Source: Bacillota bacterium (lineage in GTDB: Bacteria; Bacillota; Clostridia; Oscillospirales; JAKOTC01). Taken from it: a stretch of 6,906 nt of DNA. The stretch's first letter is position 1. Each line of letters opens with the position of its first letter. The translations under genes were made by a program, and so were the position numbers. Where the stretch lies: positions 1 to 6,906 of the forward strand of contig JAKOTC010000278.1 in the NCBI GenBank assembly GCA_029776465.1. The letters run 5' to 3'. Positions 1-6,327 of the stretch are shown one piece after another. The notes under the pieces are model-generated. The model was not told the origin of the DNA. It did not search any database and worked only from the letters and a program-made list of their open reading frames with translations.

Positions 1-1023
1 GGCATCTCAAGCGCCCATATTGCAGGGTATAAGGCCTGCCCCGACGTGGAACTGTATGCTTTTTGCGACATCAATGAAGAACGGCTGAAAGAGAAGGGTG
101 AAAAATATGGCGTAACCCGTCTTTTCACTAAGGTAGAGGAGATGGTGGCGCTGCCCGAGCTGGACATGGTTAGCGTTTGCACCTGGAACAGCGCTCACGC
201 TCCCTGCACCATTGCCGCTTTGAATGCCGGAAAGCACGTGCTGTGTGAAAAGCCCATGGCAATGAATGTGGAGGAAGCTCTGGCCATGCAGGAGGCGGCC
301 GAGCGAAACGGCAAACTGCTGATGATCGGTTTTGTCCGTCGTTTTGGCAATGACTGCCGCATTATGCAGGACTTTATTGAGTCGGGCACCTTTGGCGAAA
401 TCTATTATGCCAAAGCCACCTACCTCCGCCGCAACGGAAATCCCGGCGGCTGGTTTGGGGACAAGTCCCGTTCGGGCGGCGGTCCGCTGATTGACCTGGG
501 AGTGCATGTGATCGACCTGTCCCGTTATCTGATGGGAAACCCGAAACCGGTTTCGGTGTACGCCGCAACCTTCCAGAAGCTGTTGAACCGTCCGGGCATT
601 AAGGACGCGAAGGGATATGTGGCCGAATCCAGAGGAACCAGCGATGTCTGCGATGTGGAGGATCTGGCCACCGCCATGATCCGCTTTGACAACGGTTCGG
701 TGCTTTCCATTGAAGCCAGCTTCTCTCTGAATATCAAAAAGGATGAGGGAAAAATCCAGTTCTTCGGCACCAAGGCGGGTGCCAGCCTCTCCCCTGAACT
801 GGAGATCTACACCGAGCACAGCGGTTATCTGACCGATGTCTCCCTGAATACCTCCACGGCGCTTTCTTTTGAAGGGCTGTTTGAAAACGAGATTGCACAC
901 TTTGTGGCCTGTGTGCAGGGGAAAGAAACCTGCCGCGCTCCCATGGAAGACGGTGTGGAGCTGATGAAAATTCTCACCGCTGCTTACCGCTCGGCTGAGA
1001 CCGGCCATGAGGTCATACTTTAA
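1..1023 (+). CDS. Gfo/Idh/MocA-family NAD(P)-dependent oxidoreductase, 5'-truncated by the window edge
   Basis: Cytoplasmic dehydrogenase of the Gfo/Idh/MocA family, which oxidises or reduces hydroxyl/keto groups of sugars, inositols and related polyols with NAD(P). The frame is open from base 1 and gives 340 visible residues. The first residues, GISSAHIAGY, are the tail of the Rossmann GxGxxG segment, so only about 10-15 residues plus the start codon lie outside the window; an internal GTG at 46 is not the start. Visible family marks are the CEKP motif (GKHVLCEKPMAMN, E-K-P codons at 247-255), where the lysine is usually catalytic, and the C-terminal domain motif GGGPLIDLGVHVIDL, with the active-site GxHxxD His and Asp at about visible residues 169 and 172. 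The carboxy-terminal beta-sheet domain (DVEDLATAMIRFDNGS) is complete and the gene ends at TAA 1021-1023, just before a strong terminator. The exact substrate cannot be read from the sequence. The family call is secure; myo-inositol or glucose-type dehydrogenase labels would be guesses. Confidence 0.93.
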   Translation, partial: GISSAHIAGYKACPDVELYAFCDINEERLKEKGEKYGVTRLFTKVEEMVALPELDMVSVCTWNSAHAPCTIAALNAGKHVLCEKPMAMNVEEALAMQEAAERNGKLLMIGFVRRFGNDCRIMQDFIESGTFGEIYYAKATYLRRNGNPGGWFGDKSRSGGGPLIDLGVHVIDLSRYLMGNPKPVSVYAATFQKLLNRPGIKDAKGYVAESRGTSDVCDVEDLATAMIRFDNGSVLSIEASFSLNIKKDEGKIQFFGTKAGASLSPELEIYTEHSGYLTDVSLNTSTALSFEGLFENEIAHFVACVQGKETCRAPMEDGVELMKILTAAYRSAETGHEVIL

Positions 1024-1050
1024 TTTCAAGTGAACCATTGACACAGCAAC

Positions 1051-1093
1051 CCGGCAGGATTGATCAATCCTGCCGGAGTTTTTGTTTGTTTTT
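1051..1093 (+). terminator. Rho-independent terminator of the Gfo/Idh/MocA gene
   Basis: Bases 1051-1076 form a perfect 26-base palindrome (arm CCGGCAGGATT, loop GATC), followed directly by a T-rich run at 1079-1093. It starts 28 bases after the stop codon. The T-run is only on the plus-strand side, so it should stop plus-strand transcription. It may not work for the convergent minus-strand gene. Confidence 0.93.
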
Positions 1094-1148
1094 AAGTTTA
1101 TTTTTCACGATCAGGTGAAGCTTGCCATTTTCGACCCGCAGGCGAAAC

Positions 1149-2018
1149 TTATATCGCCTTTTGGTTATCGGAGATTTCTTTAGAATGTTCCATTGTTGCT
1201 TCCTGAGCCGCAAGCGCCTCTTGGTAATCCATCCGGCGTCGGATGGTCTGGCGGTGGAGAGTATTGGCATGTTTGCGGACATAACGACGGGTGTGAGGAC
1301 TGCGGCTGAAAATCAGCCAGGGGCATTGGGCGCGGATCAGGGCGATGCAGTCCTGAGCCTCCACCGGATCTTTAAAATGCAGCAGGGTTTTCTTTTTCTT
1401 ATAATCCACCAGCACTACGTTATGGTTTACGGTAGGAGGTCCCTCGTTATTTTCTATCCGGCTGCGGCGAAAGGTAACCCAGATCAGGTCATCGACGGGG
1501 ATCACTGCAAACTGTCCGGGCGAGCGGGCGAAGGCAAATCGGGGGGAAAGGCGGTAATCTTCCGTTCTGTCCGGTTGTCCCAAAAATATCGACCGTCGAT
1601 ATTCTTTTTCTGCCAGCAAGTAGATTGTATCCCGATTGGCATGGGGAAGCATTCGCCGAAAGGCGGGGTGAAGGGAGGGGCGAAAAAGCCAGACCAGCTG
1701 CTGTAAGAAACGGAAGAGAAAAAAGAGCGTGGGGGCGCCCAGAATAAGGACAAAGGGCAGATAACTTTCTCCGTTGGAGAGCATAAAAATCAGGCAGAGC
1801 AGGGTCGTCGCTCCGAAGGAAAGAAGGGAGCCGCCTACCGGGCCCAGGAGATTTTCACGGCAGGACGCCCGGATGTTTTTGACTAAGACCCCTCGTTTTC
1901 TGCAGTAGGGGGAGGGGGGCGGCGGAGAGCTTTCCTCCCGACTAATAATATGTACATTACAATGGGGACAGACCGATACGCCGTTTTCCAACAATTCGCT
2001 GCAAACGGGACATTTCAT
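1149..2018 (-). CDS. Zinc-ribbon membrane protein of unknown function
   Basis: Predicted 289-residue membrane protein; I cannot assign a function. It opens with a zinc ribbon, C3-P-V-C6 and C17-P-H-C20, followed by a proline-rich linker (ESSPPPPSP). Two hydrophobic segments follow at about residues 59-81 and 87-113, so it is probably a two-pass protein with both termini on the same side. After them comes a roughly 130-residue soluble part with alternating beta-strand character (AVIPVDDLIWVTF, NHNVVLVDYKKKKTLLHF) that resembles small PH-like domains of clostridial zinc-ribbon membrane proteins (DUF6709-like from memory, unverified). The last 40 residues are basic, then charged and helical. I chose the ATG at 2018 because GAGGTG at 2030-2025 sits 6 bases upstream as a ribosome binding site. 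In-frame GTG codons at 2027 and 2021 would add 3 or 1 residues, and the first overlaps that site. The gene has its own promoter and converges on the Gfo/Idh/MocA gene. Confidence 0.82.
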   Translation of the reverse strand: MKCPVCSELLENGVSVCPHCNVHIISREESSPPPPSPYCRKRGVLVKNIRASCRENLLGPVGGSLLSFGATTLLCLIFMLSNGESYLPFVLILGAPTLFFLFRFLQQLVWLFRPSLHPAFRRMLPHANRDTIYLLAEKEYRRSIFLGQPDRTEDYRLSPRFAFARSPGQFAVIPVDDLIWVTFRRSRIENNEGPPTVNHNVVLVDYKKKKTLLHFKDPVEAQDCIALIRAQCPWLIFSRSPHTRRYVRKHANTLHRQTIRRRMDYQEALAAQEATMEHSKEISDNQKAI

Positions 2019-2024
2019 CACTGT

Positions 2025-2030
2025 CACCTC
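2025..2030 (-). promoter_or_regulatory. Ribosome binding site deciding the start of the zinc-ribbon gene
   Basis: GAGGTG on the minus strand, 6 bases upstream of the ATG at 2018-2016. It overlaps an in-frame GTG at 2027-2025, which makes that upstream GTG unlikely as the true start. Confidence 0.75.
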
Positions 2031-2057
2031 GCTGTAAAAAACTCTTATTTTTACCCT

Positions 2058-2086
2058 ATTATACCTTTATTTACAGAATTCGTCAA
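2058..2086 (-). promoter_or_regulatory. Sigma-A type promoter of the zinc-ribbon membrane protein gene
   Basis: On the minus strand, TTGACG (2086-2081) is followed by a 17-base spacer and a perfect TATAAT (2063-2058). The start codon lies about 40 bases beyond the -10 box. This near-consensus promoter implies strong, constitutive transcription independent of aspS upstream. Confidence 0.85.
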
Positions 2087-2116
2087 TCTTTAAGAACTCT
2101 TTTTCAATGGCAATTC

Positions 2117-2144
2117 AAAACCGCAGGCGAGTAGCCTGCGGTTT
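2117..2144 (-). terminator. Hairpin, probable second terminator between aspS and the next promoter
   Basis: Eleven-base-pair stem with arms at 2118-2128 and 2134-2144 (core CCGCAGGC / GCCTGCGG, loop GAGTA). On the minus strand the stem ends in TTTT and then GAATTG, so the T-run is short. It lies about 90 bases beyond the aspS stop and about 30 bases before the next promoter. That position suits a back-up terminator, though the short T-run leaves room for doubt. Confidence 0.55.
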
Positions 2145-2194
2145 ATTCGGGGAGAAAACGGGGGCTGTTCTAAATCCATTTACCGTTTGTCGAC

Positions 2195-2227
2195 AAAAGA
2201 TGGCAGCAGGCATTGCTGCCTGCCGCC
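2195..2227 (-). terminator. Probable rho-independent terminator of aspS
   Basis: Starts only a few bases after the aspS stop codon. The stem is GCAGGCA / TGCCTGC (2206-2212 with 2217-2223, loop TTGC), extended by three more pairs beyond one mismatch (2202-2204 with 2225-2227). On the minus strand it is followed by ATCTTTTG. The hairpin is strong and the T-run short. Confidence 0.7.
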
Positions 2228-2232
2228 GCCGG

Positions 2233-3987
2233 CTATCTCAATTTAATATGAACTTCTCTCAGCTGCTGCTCGGTGACGGGAGAGGGGGCACCTAACAGCA
2301 CATCCTGAGCATTGGCGTTCATGGGGAAGGGAATGACCTCACGGATGTTGGATTCACCTACCAGCAACATCAACATCCGGTCGATGCCGGGCGCCATGCC
2401 CGCATGGGGGGGCGCGCCATAATGGAAGGAATTGTAGAGCGCCGGGAATTTACTCTTTACAGTTTCCTCGGAATAGCCCGCAATCTCAAAAGCCTTGATC
2501 ATTACCTCGGGGATGTGGTTACGGACAGCGCCGGAGGAAAGCTCAACTCCGTTGCAGACGATGTCATACTGATAGGCCAGGATGCTGTAGGGGTCGGCGC
2601 TGCTGAGGGCTTCCAGCCCGCCCTGGGGCATGGAGAAGGGGTTGTGCATAAAGTCGCACTTGCCGGTTTCTTCGTTTTGCTCATACATGGGGAAGTCCAC
2701 GATGAAACAGAACTGATAGGAATTTTCATCGATCAGTTCCATCCGCTTTCCCAGTTCGCTACGGATGAGGCCGGCAAATTTGGCGGCCACGGCCTCTCTT
2801 TTATCGGCGATGAAGAAGATGGTATCGCCGGGTTTTAAATTGCCCTTTTCCAAAAGGACCTTTCTGCCCCTGTCGGTAAGGAATTTGTCAATGGGGCCCG
2901 CAAAGCTGAGGTTTTCGTCTACCTTAAAATACCCAAGGCCCTTCATGCCGATTTCCAGCGCATAGGCCAGCATGTTTTCGTAGAAGGTTTTGGATTTGGA
3001 GGCGCAGCCCGGAACGGTGATCGACCGGACGGTGCAGCCTTTGAAGGCGGGAAAATCGGCGTCAGAAAAAGCGTCGGTTACGTCCACAATTTTGAGGGGG
3101 TTGCGCAGGTCCGGCTTATCGGTTCCATAGGTCAGCAGGGCTTCCCGATAGGGAATGCAGGGAAAGGGGGCGGGTGAAATCTTTTTGTTGGAGAAGGTGG
3201 CGAAGGTGTCGCTAAGCACTTCTTCGGCCACGGCAAATACGTCTTCCTGAGTGGCGAAAGCCATTTCAAAATCCAGCTGATAAAACTCGCCGGGGGAACG
3301 GTCGGCTCTTGCGTCTTCATCCCGGAAGCAGGGGGCGACCTGAAAATACCGGTCAAAGCCCGAGACCATCAAAAGTTGCTTAAAAATCTGGGGAGCCTGG
3401 GGTAGGGCGTAAAACTTGCCCTTGTGTTTGCGGCTGGGCACCAGATAATCCCGCGCGCCCTCAGGGGAAGAACAGGTGAGAATGGGCGTTTGTATCTCGG
3501 TAAAGCCCAGTTCCTCCATCTTCCGGCGAAGGTGGGAAATGACGCGGGAACGCAGCAGCATCCTTTCATGAACTTCCGGATTGCGCAAGTCGAGAAAGCG
3601 ATAACGCAGGCGAACATCCTCGTTGGTTTCGGTGGATTTATCGATTTCGAAGGGCAGGCTGTTCCGAACGGTTCCCAGCACGGTCATATCGGATACCATA
3701 ATTTCAATCCTGCCGGTGGGAATTTTGGGGTTGACAGTTTCCTCATCCCGGAGGACTACGGTTCCCCCCACGGTGATGACGGTTTCCTTGGAGAGCTTTT
3801 TAATCATCTCTTCGTCATGAAAAACCAGCTGAACCACGCCATATTGATCCCGAAGGTCTACAAAAATGACTCCCCCGTGATCCCGGATGGTATTTACCCA
3901 GCCTGCGCAACGTACCTGATTATTCACGTTGGCCTCGGTAAGTTCGCCGCAGTGGTGAGTTCTGTATTGGTTCGGGGGAAATCTCAT
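2233..3987 (-). CDS. aspS: Aspartyl-tRNA synthetase (class II), possibly non-discriminating
   Basis: Charges tRNA-Asp with aspartate in the cytoplasm. The 584 residues match the usual bacterial length of about 590. Domain order: an N-terminal OB-fold for anticodon binding (about residues 8-105, GWVNTIRDHGGVIFVDLRD); the class II catalytic core with SPEGARDYLVPSR (174-186), PQAPQIFKQ (197-204) and motif 2 FRDEDARADRSPGEF (221-235); the bacterial GAD insertion (about 300-415), preceded by YGTDKPDLR (287-295); then HNPFSMP (448-454), GVELSSGAVRNH (480-491) and motif 3 GMAPGIDRMLML (530-541, Arg537). The start at 3987 follows AAAGGAAG at a suitable distance and lies just past a good promoter. An ATG 27 codons upstream (4068) lies upstream of that promoter, and its extra residues do not resemble AspRS. 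Motif 2 has SPGEFYQLD where B. subtilis-type enzymes have QPEFTQID. His37 in RDHGG is a residue linked to enzymes that also charge tRNA-Asn. Confidence 0.98.
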   Translation of the reverse strand: MRFPPNQYRTHHCGELTEANVNNQVRCAGWVNTIRDHGGVIFVDLRDQYGVVQLVFHDEEMIKKLSKETVITVGGTVVLRDEETVNPKIPTGRIEIMVSDMTVLGTVRNSLPFEIDKSTETNEDVRLRYRFLDLRNPEVHERMLLRSRVISHLRRKMEELGFTEIQTPILTCSSPEGARDYLVPSRKHKGKFYALPQAPQIFKQLLMVSGFDRYFQVAPCFRDEDARADRSPGEFYQLDFEMAFATQEDVFAVAEEVLSDTFATFSNKKISPAPFPCIPYREALLTYGTDKPDLRNPLKIVDVTDAFSDADFPAFKGCTVRSITVPGCASKSKTFYENMLAYALEIGMKGLGYFKVDENLSFAGPIDKFLTDRGRKVLLEKGNLKPGDTIFFIADKREAVAAKFAGLIRSELGKRMELIDENSYQFCFIVDFPMYEQNEETGKCDFMHNPFSMPQGGLEALSSADPYSILAYQYDIVCNGVELSSGAVRNHIPEVMIKAFEIAGYSEETVKSKFPALYNSFHYGAPPHAGMAPGIDRMLMLLVGESNIREVIPFPMNANAQDVLLGAPSPVTEQQLREVHIKLR

Positions 3988-4024
3988 ACTTTTTCTTCCT
4001 TTCGGGGTATAAATTGGTTCAATT

Positions 4025-4053
4025 ATCATACCATTTATCGGCAGTAAAGTCAA
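4025..4053 (-). promoter_or_regulatory. Sigma-A type promoter of aspS
   Basis: On the minus strand, TTGACT (4053-4048) is followed by a 17-base spacer and TATGAT (4030-4025). Transcription would start near 4018, leaving a leader of about 30 bases before the ATG at 3987. That is too short for a T-box riboswitch, and no T-box consensus (GGTGGNACCGCG-like) is visible in the leader or farther upstream. Confidence 0.8.
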
Positions 4054-4069
4054 GGGAGAAACGGGCAAA

Positions 4070-4382
4070 AATGAAGGATTTGAATGATAAACTTGCAGAA
4101 ATAAAAAGCGAATCTTTTGTTATTTTTCACAATTTGACTGGGTTAACCCATGTAATATTTTCTAATACCGGATAGAATAACCCTTATTATCAAGCCTTTT
4201 ATGGCATTCCACTCAAATTGACGTTTTATTTTGATCCTATTTTATCGTTTTTATCCGAATATGAAAAGTGCATGGGTGCGGTGTTGCATTTTTATTAATG
4301 CCAATTGGATGCTTTTGTTTCATAGTTTGTTCAATATCCTGAAACGGTATGCCCTACAAGACGGATGAGGAGAAATAAAATA
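4070..4382. other. AT-rich intergenic region without a recognisable gene
   Basis: About 310 bases between the aspS promoter and the terminator of the aldo/keto reductase gene. The stretch is clearly more AT-rich than the flanking genes. No open frame with both a ribosome binding site and protein-like composition is visible on either strand, and no riboswitch or tRNA fold was recognised. The only distinct element is a 12-base perfect palindrome, TGGGTTAACCCA, at 4139-4150. The region may simply separate two transcription units. Confidence 0.6.
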
Positions 4383-4417
4383 TCCCATAAAACCCTTGAA
4401 AAAGCGGTTTTATGGGA
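4371..4417 (-). terminator. Rho-independent terminator of the AKR-ferredoxin gene
   Basis: Twelve-base-pair stem (arms 4383-4394 and 4406-4417, CCCATAAAACC / GGTTTTATGGG core, 11-base loop), starting seven bases after the AKR stop codon. On the minus strand it is followed by a T-rich stretch reading ATATTTTATTT. Confidence 0.75.
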
Positions 4418-4423
4418 ATTAAA

Positions 4424-5434
4424 TTATTTTACAAAGGTCTTAAAGTCCTCATAATTACGGCGCAACAGCTCCGGGGTGTCCAGACCATAAGGGCAATGGG
4501 CTTTACATTTTCCGCAGTTCAGGCATTCCTCGATTTTAGCCATTTTATCCGCCCATTCGGGGGTCAGATAGACCGAGTGGGGAGCGCGGCGGAGCAGCAG
4601 GCTCATCCTTGCGCAGTTGTTGATCTCGATGCCCGCCGGACAGGGCATGCAGTATCCGCAGCCCCGGCAGAAATCCCCCGCCAGGGTGGCCTTGTCCTCC
4701 TGAATTTTCGCCCGCATGGACTGAGTGAGGACGGGGGGATTCTTCTGATAGGACAAAAACTCATCCAGCTCGTTTTCCCGCTGGATGCCCCAGATGGGAG
4801 CCACATGGTCAAACTGGGCCAGATAGGCATAGGCCAGCGCCGAGTCGGTGATCAGCCCGCCGGAGAGGGCCTTCATGGCGATAAAGCCCATGTCGGCGGT
4901 TTTGCAGGCTTCTACAATCTCCAAATCCCTGGCGTCTGCCAGATAGGAAAAGGGAAACTGAAGGGTATCATACAGCCCCGATTGAATGGCCTCATCGGCC
5001 ACGGTCAGCCGGTGGTTGGTGATGCCGATGAAGCGGATTTTGCCTTGACGCTTGGCTTCCAGCATGGCTTCATACAGCCCGCTGCCGTCCCCAGGTTTAG
5101 GGCAGAAGGCAGGGTTGTGAAACTGATAGAGATCAATATAATCTGTCTGCAGGTTTTTCAGGCTGGTGTCAAGGTCTTTCCAAAAGCCCTCGGCGGTGGT
5201 GGCGCCGGTTTTGGTGCTGATAATGACTTTTTCACGGATATAGGCAAAGGCAGCGCCCATCTTTTCTTCACTGTCGGTATAGAAGCGGGCGGTGTCAAAA
5301 TAGTTGATGCCGTGGTAAAAGGCCTTTTGCAGCAGATAGACCGACTCGGATTTGCCTATCCGCTGGATGGGCAGGGCGCCGAAACCGTTTTTACTGACCA
5401 CCAGACCGGTTCTTCCCAGTGTGACCGTTTGCAT
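4424..5434 (-). CDS. Aldo/keto reductase with C-terminal 2x[4Fe-4S] ferredoxin domain
   Basis: Predicted cytoplasmic aldo/keto reductase of 336 residues, fused to a bacterial-type ferredoxin domain. The AKR barrel covers about residues 1-250. The catalytic tetrad is readable as Asp47 (FDTARFY), Tyr52, Lys75 (STKTG) and His106 (YQFHNP), so carbonyl reduction with NAD(P)H should be intact. The C-terminal part carries CRGCGYCMPCP (Cys256, 259, 262, 265) and CLNCGKCKAHCP (Cys304, 307, 310, 314), the two four-cysteine sets expected for two [4Fe-4S] clusters. Such fusions are common in anaerobic Firmicutes and archaea and imply electron transfer with ferredoxin-like partners; the physiological substrate is generally unknown. 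AGGAGG at 5448-5443 lies 8 bases before the ATG. It is downstream of the SDR gene on the same strand with a gap of about 95 bases containing a hairpin, so co-transcription is likely but may be attenuated. Confidence 0.94.
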   Translation of the reverse strand: MQTVTLGRTGLVVSKNGFGALPIQRIGKSESVYLLQKAFYHGINYFDTARFYTDSEEKMGAAFAYIREKVIISTKTGATTAEGFWKDLDTSLKNLQTDYIDLYQFHNPAFCPKPGDGSGLYEAMLEAKRQGKIRFIGITNHRLTVADEAIQSGLYDTLQFPFSYLADARDLEIVEACKTADMGFIAMKALSGGLITDSALAYAYLAQFDHVAPIWGIQRENELDEFLSYQKNPPVLTQSMRAKIQEDKATLAGDFCRGCGYCMPCPAGIEINNCARMSLLLRRAPHSVYLTPEWADKMAKIEECLNCGKCKAHCPYGLDTPELLRRNYEDFKTFVK

Positions 5435-5462
5435 GGATTTATCCTCCTGTTAATTAAGTGGA

Positions 5463-5488
5463 ATAAAAGGCTCCCTCCGTGGGGAGCT
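5463..5488 (-). terminator. Hairpin between SDR and AKR genes, terminator-like or attenuating
   Basis: Six-base-pair GC-rich stem (GCTCCC 5470-5475 with GGGAGC 5482-5487, loop TCCGTG). On the minus strand it is followed by CTTTTATTCC. It sits inside the SDR-AKR gap, only about 13 bases before the AKR ribosome binding site. That leaves little room for a promoter after it, so it may lower AKR expression or stabilise processed RNA instead of ending transcription completely. A weak candidate promoter overlapping the SDR stop (TTAAGC-N17-TATATA) lies upstream of the hairpin. Confidence 0.5.
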
Positions 5489-5529
5489 GTTTTCATTTTT
5501 AAAATATATAGACAGCAGGCTGTGATGGC

Positions 5530-6312
5530 TTAATTCTCTTTAGGTTTGTATGCCCAGCCAAAGTCGTTGTGGTAAATCATCTGGCGGGTCATGCCGCCGT
5601 CCACGGTGATGTTTTCGCCGGTGATAAACCCGGCCTTGTCACTGGATAGATACAGCACCAACTGAGCGATATCCTCCGGGGTGCCCACTCGCCCCGCCGG
5701 GTGCTGAAGCCGATCTTCATCGGAAAACTCGGCGGTTTGTTCTTTGCCCGTCTGATAGGCAGAGGTATCGATCCAGCCGGGGCTGATGCAGTTGACCCGC
5801 ACCTTCCCCGACAGGCTGACCGCCAGCCCATGGGTCAGCGCCGCGATGCCGCCCTTGGCCGCCGTATAACTTTCGGTGTCGGGCTGGGACATCACCGCCC
5901 GGGTGGAGGCGATATTGATAATGCTGGCACCGGGAGAGAAATGATTCAGCAGCAGGCGGGTGAGATGGTATGGAGCGGCCACCCCCAGCCGGAGGACATA
6001 CTCAAAATCCTCAAAGCCGCAGCCGGACAAGATCCCCTTGCGGCTGACACAGGCGTTGTTCACAAGGCAGTCCACCCGTCCGAACCGGGCAATCACCGCC
6101 CGGGCAAATCCGGTAAGGGCGTTTTCCTCTGCTAAATCTCCATGATAGAACATCAGCCGGGAAGGGACCTTTTGTTCCAGCCATTCGCCGCTTTCCCGAT
6201 CGATATCGGCAAAGGCCACATAGTCACCCTGATCCAGAAAGGCTTCGACGATACATCGTCCGATGCCATTCGCCCCGCCGGTGACTACGGCGATTTTATT
6301 GCACAGTTCCAT
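5530..6312 (-). CDS. Classical short-chain dehydrogenase/reductase (SDR), catalytic Asn replaced by Gly
   Basis: Cytoplasmic NAD(P)-dependent oxidoreductase of the classical SDR family; 260 residues is the normal length. Visible marks are the cofactor motif TGGANGIG (residues 11-18), an acidic Asp36 at the end of the second strand (FADID) that favours NAD(H), DL (59-60), NNA (85-87), catalytic Ser136 (NIAST), Tyr149 and Lys153 (YTAAK), PGW at 178-180, and the C-terminal ITGENITVDGG. The Asn that normally completes the Asn-Ser-Tyr-Lys tetrad, usually in a VNL segment, aligns with Gly110 in VLRLGVAAPY. Activity is therefore possible but may be altered. AGGAGG lies 5 bases before the ATG at 6312. 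A region with repeated ATCGTT half-sites covers the promoter. It precedes the AKR-ferredoxin gene and likely shares its transcript. The family is too broad to name the substrate; labels such as 3-oxoacyl-ACP reductase or glucose dehydrogenase are not supported. Confidence 0.95.
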   Translation of the reverse strand: MELCNKIAVVTGGANGIGRCIVEAFLDQGDYVAFADIDRESGEWLEQKVPSRLMFYHGDLAEENALTGFARAVIARFGRVDCLVNNACVSRKGILSGCGFEDFEYVLRLGVAAPYHLTRLLLNHFSPGASIINIASTRAVMSQPDTESYTAAKGGIAALTHGLAVSLSGKVRVNCISPGWIDTSAYQTGKEQTAEFSDEDRLQHPAGRVGTPEDIAQLVLYLSSDKAGFITGENITVDGGMTRQMIYHNDFGWAYKPKEN

Positions 6313-6327
6313 GGTTTCCTCCTGTGG

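Noticed and set aside
7..1044. Long open frame (345 codons) on the minus strand opposite the Gfo/Idh/MocA gene
   Set aside because: It is antisense to a gene with clear family motifs, and its translation has no recognisable domain; long antisense frames are common in GC-rich coding sequence.
1122..1706. Plus-strand frame opposite the zinc-ribbon gene
   Set aside because: It has no ribosome binding site or family resemblance, and the minus strand has promoter, ribosome binding site, CxxC pairs and membrane helices.
3424..4047. Plus-strand frame of 207 codons opposite aspS
   Set aside because: It is antisense to strongly conserved AspRS sequence and shows no domain of its own.
3988..4068. Upstream ATG (4068) adding 27 residues to AspRS
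   Set aside because: The extra codons lie over and upstream of the -10/-35 promoter boxes, have no ribosome binding site, and do not resemble the AspRS N-terminus; ATG 3987 has AAAGGAAG upstream.
4240..4335. Tiny minus-strand frame (MKQKHPIGINK..., 28 codons) in the AT-rich gap
   Set aside because: There is no ribosome binding site, it is very short, and its composition matches the surrounding AT-rich sequence.
4412..5533. Long plus-strand frame (373 codons) opposite the AKR gene
   Set aside because: The minus strand carries the complete AKR tetrad and cluster cysteines with a good ribosome binding site; the plus-strand product has no family features and would run through the AKR terminator hairpin.
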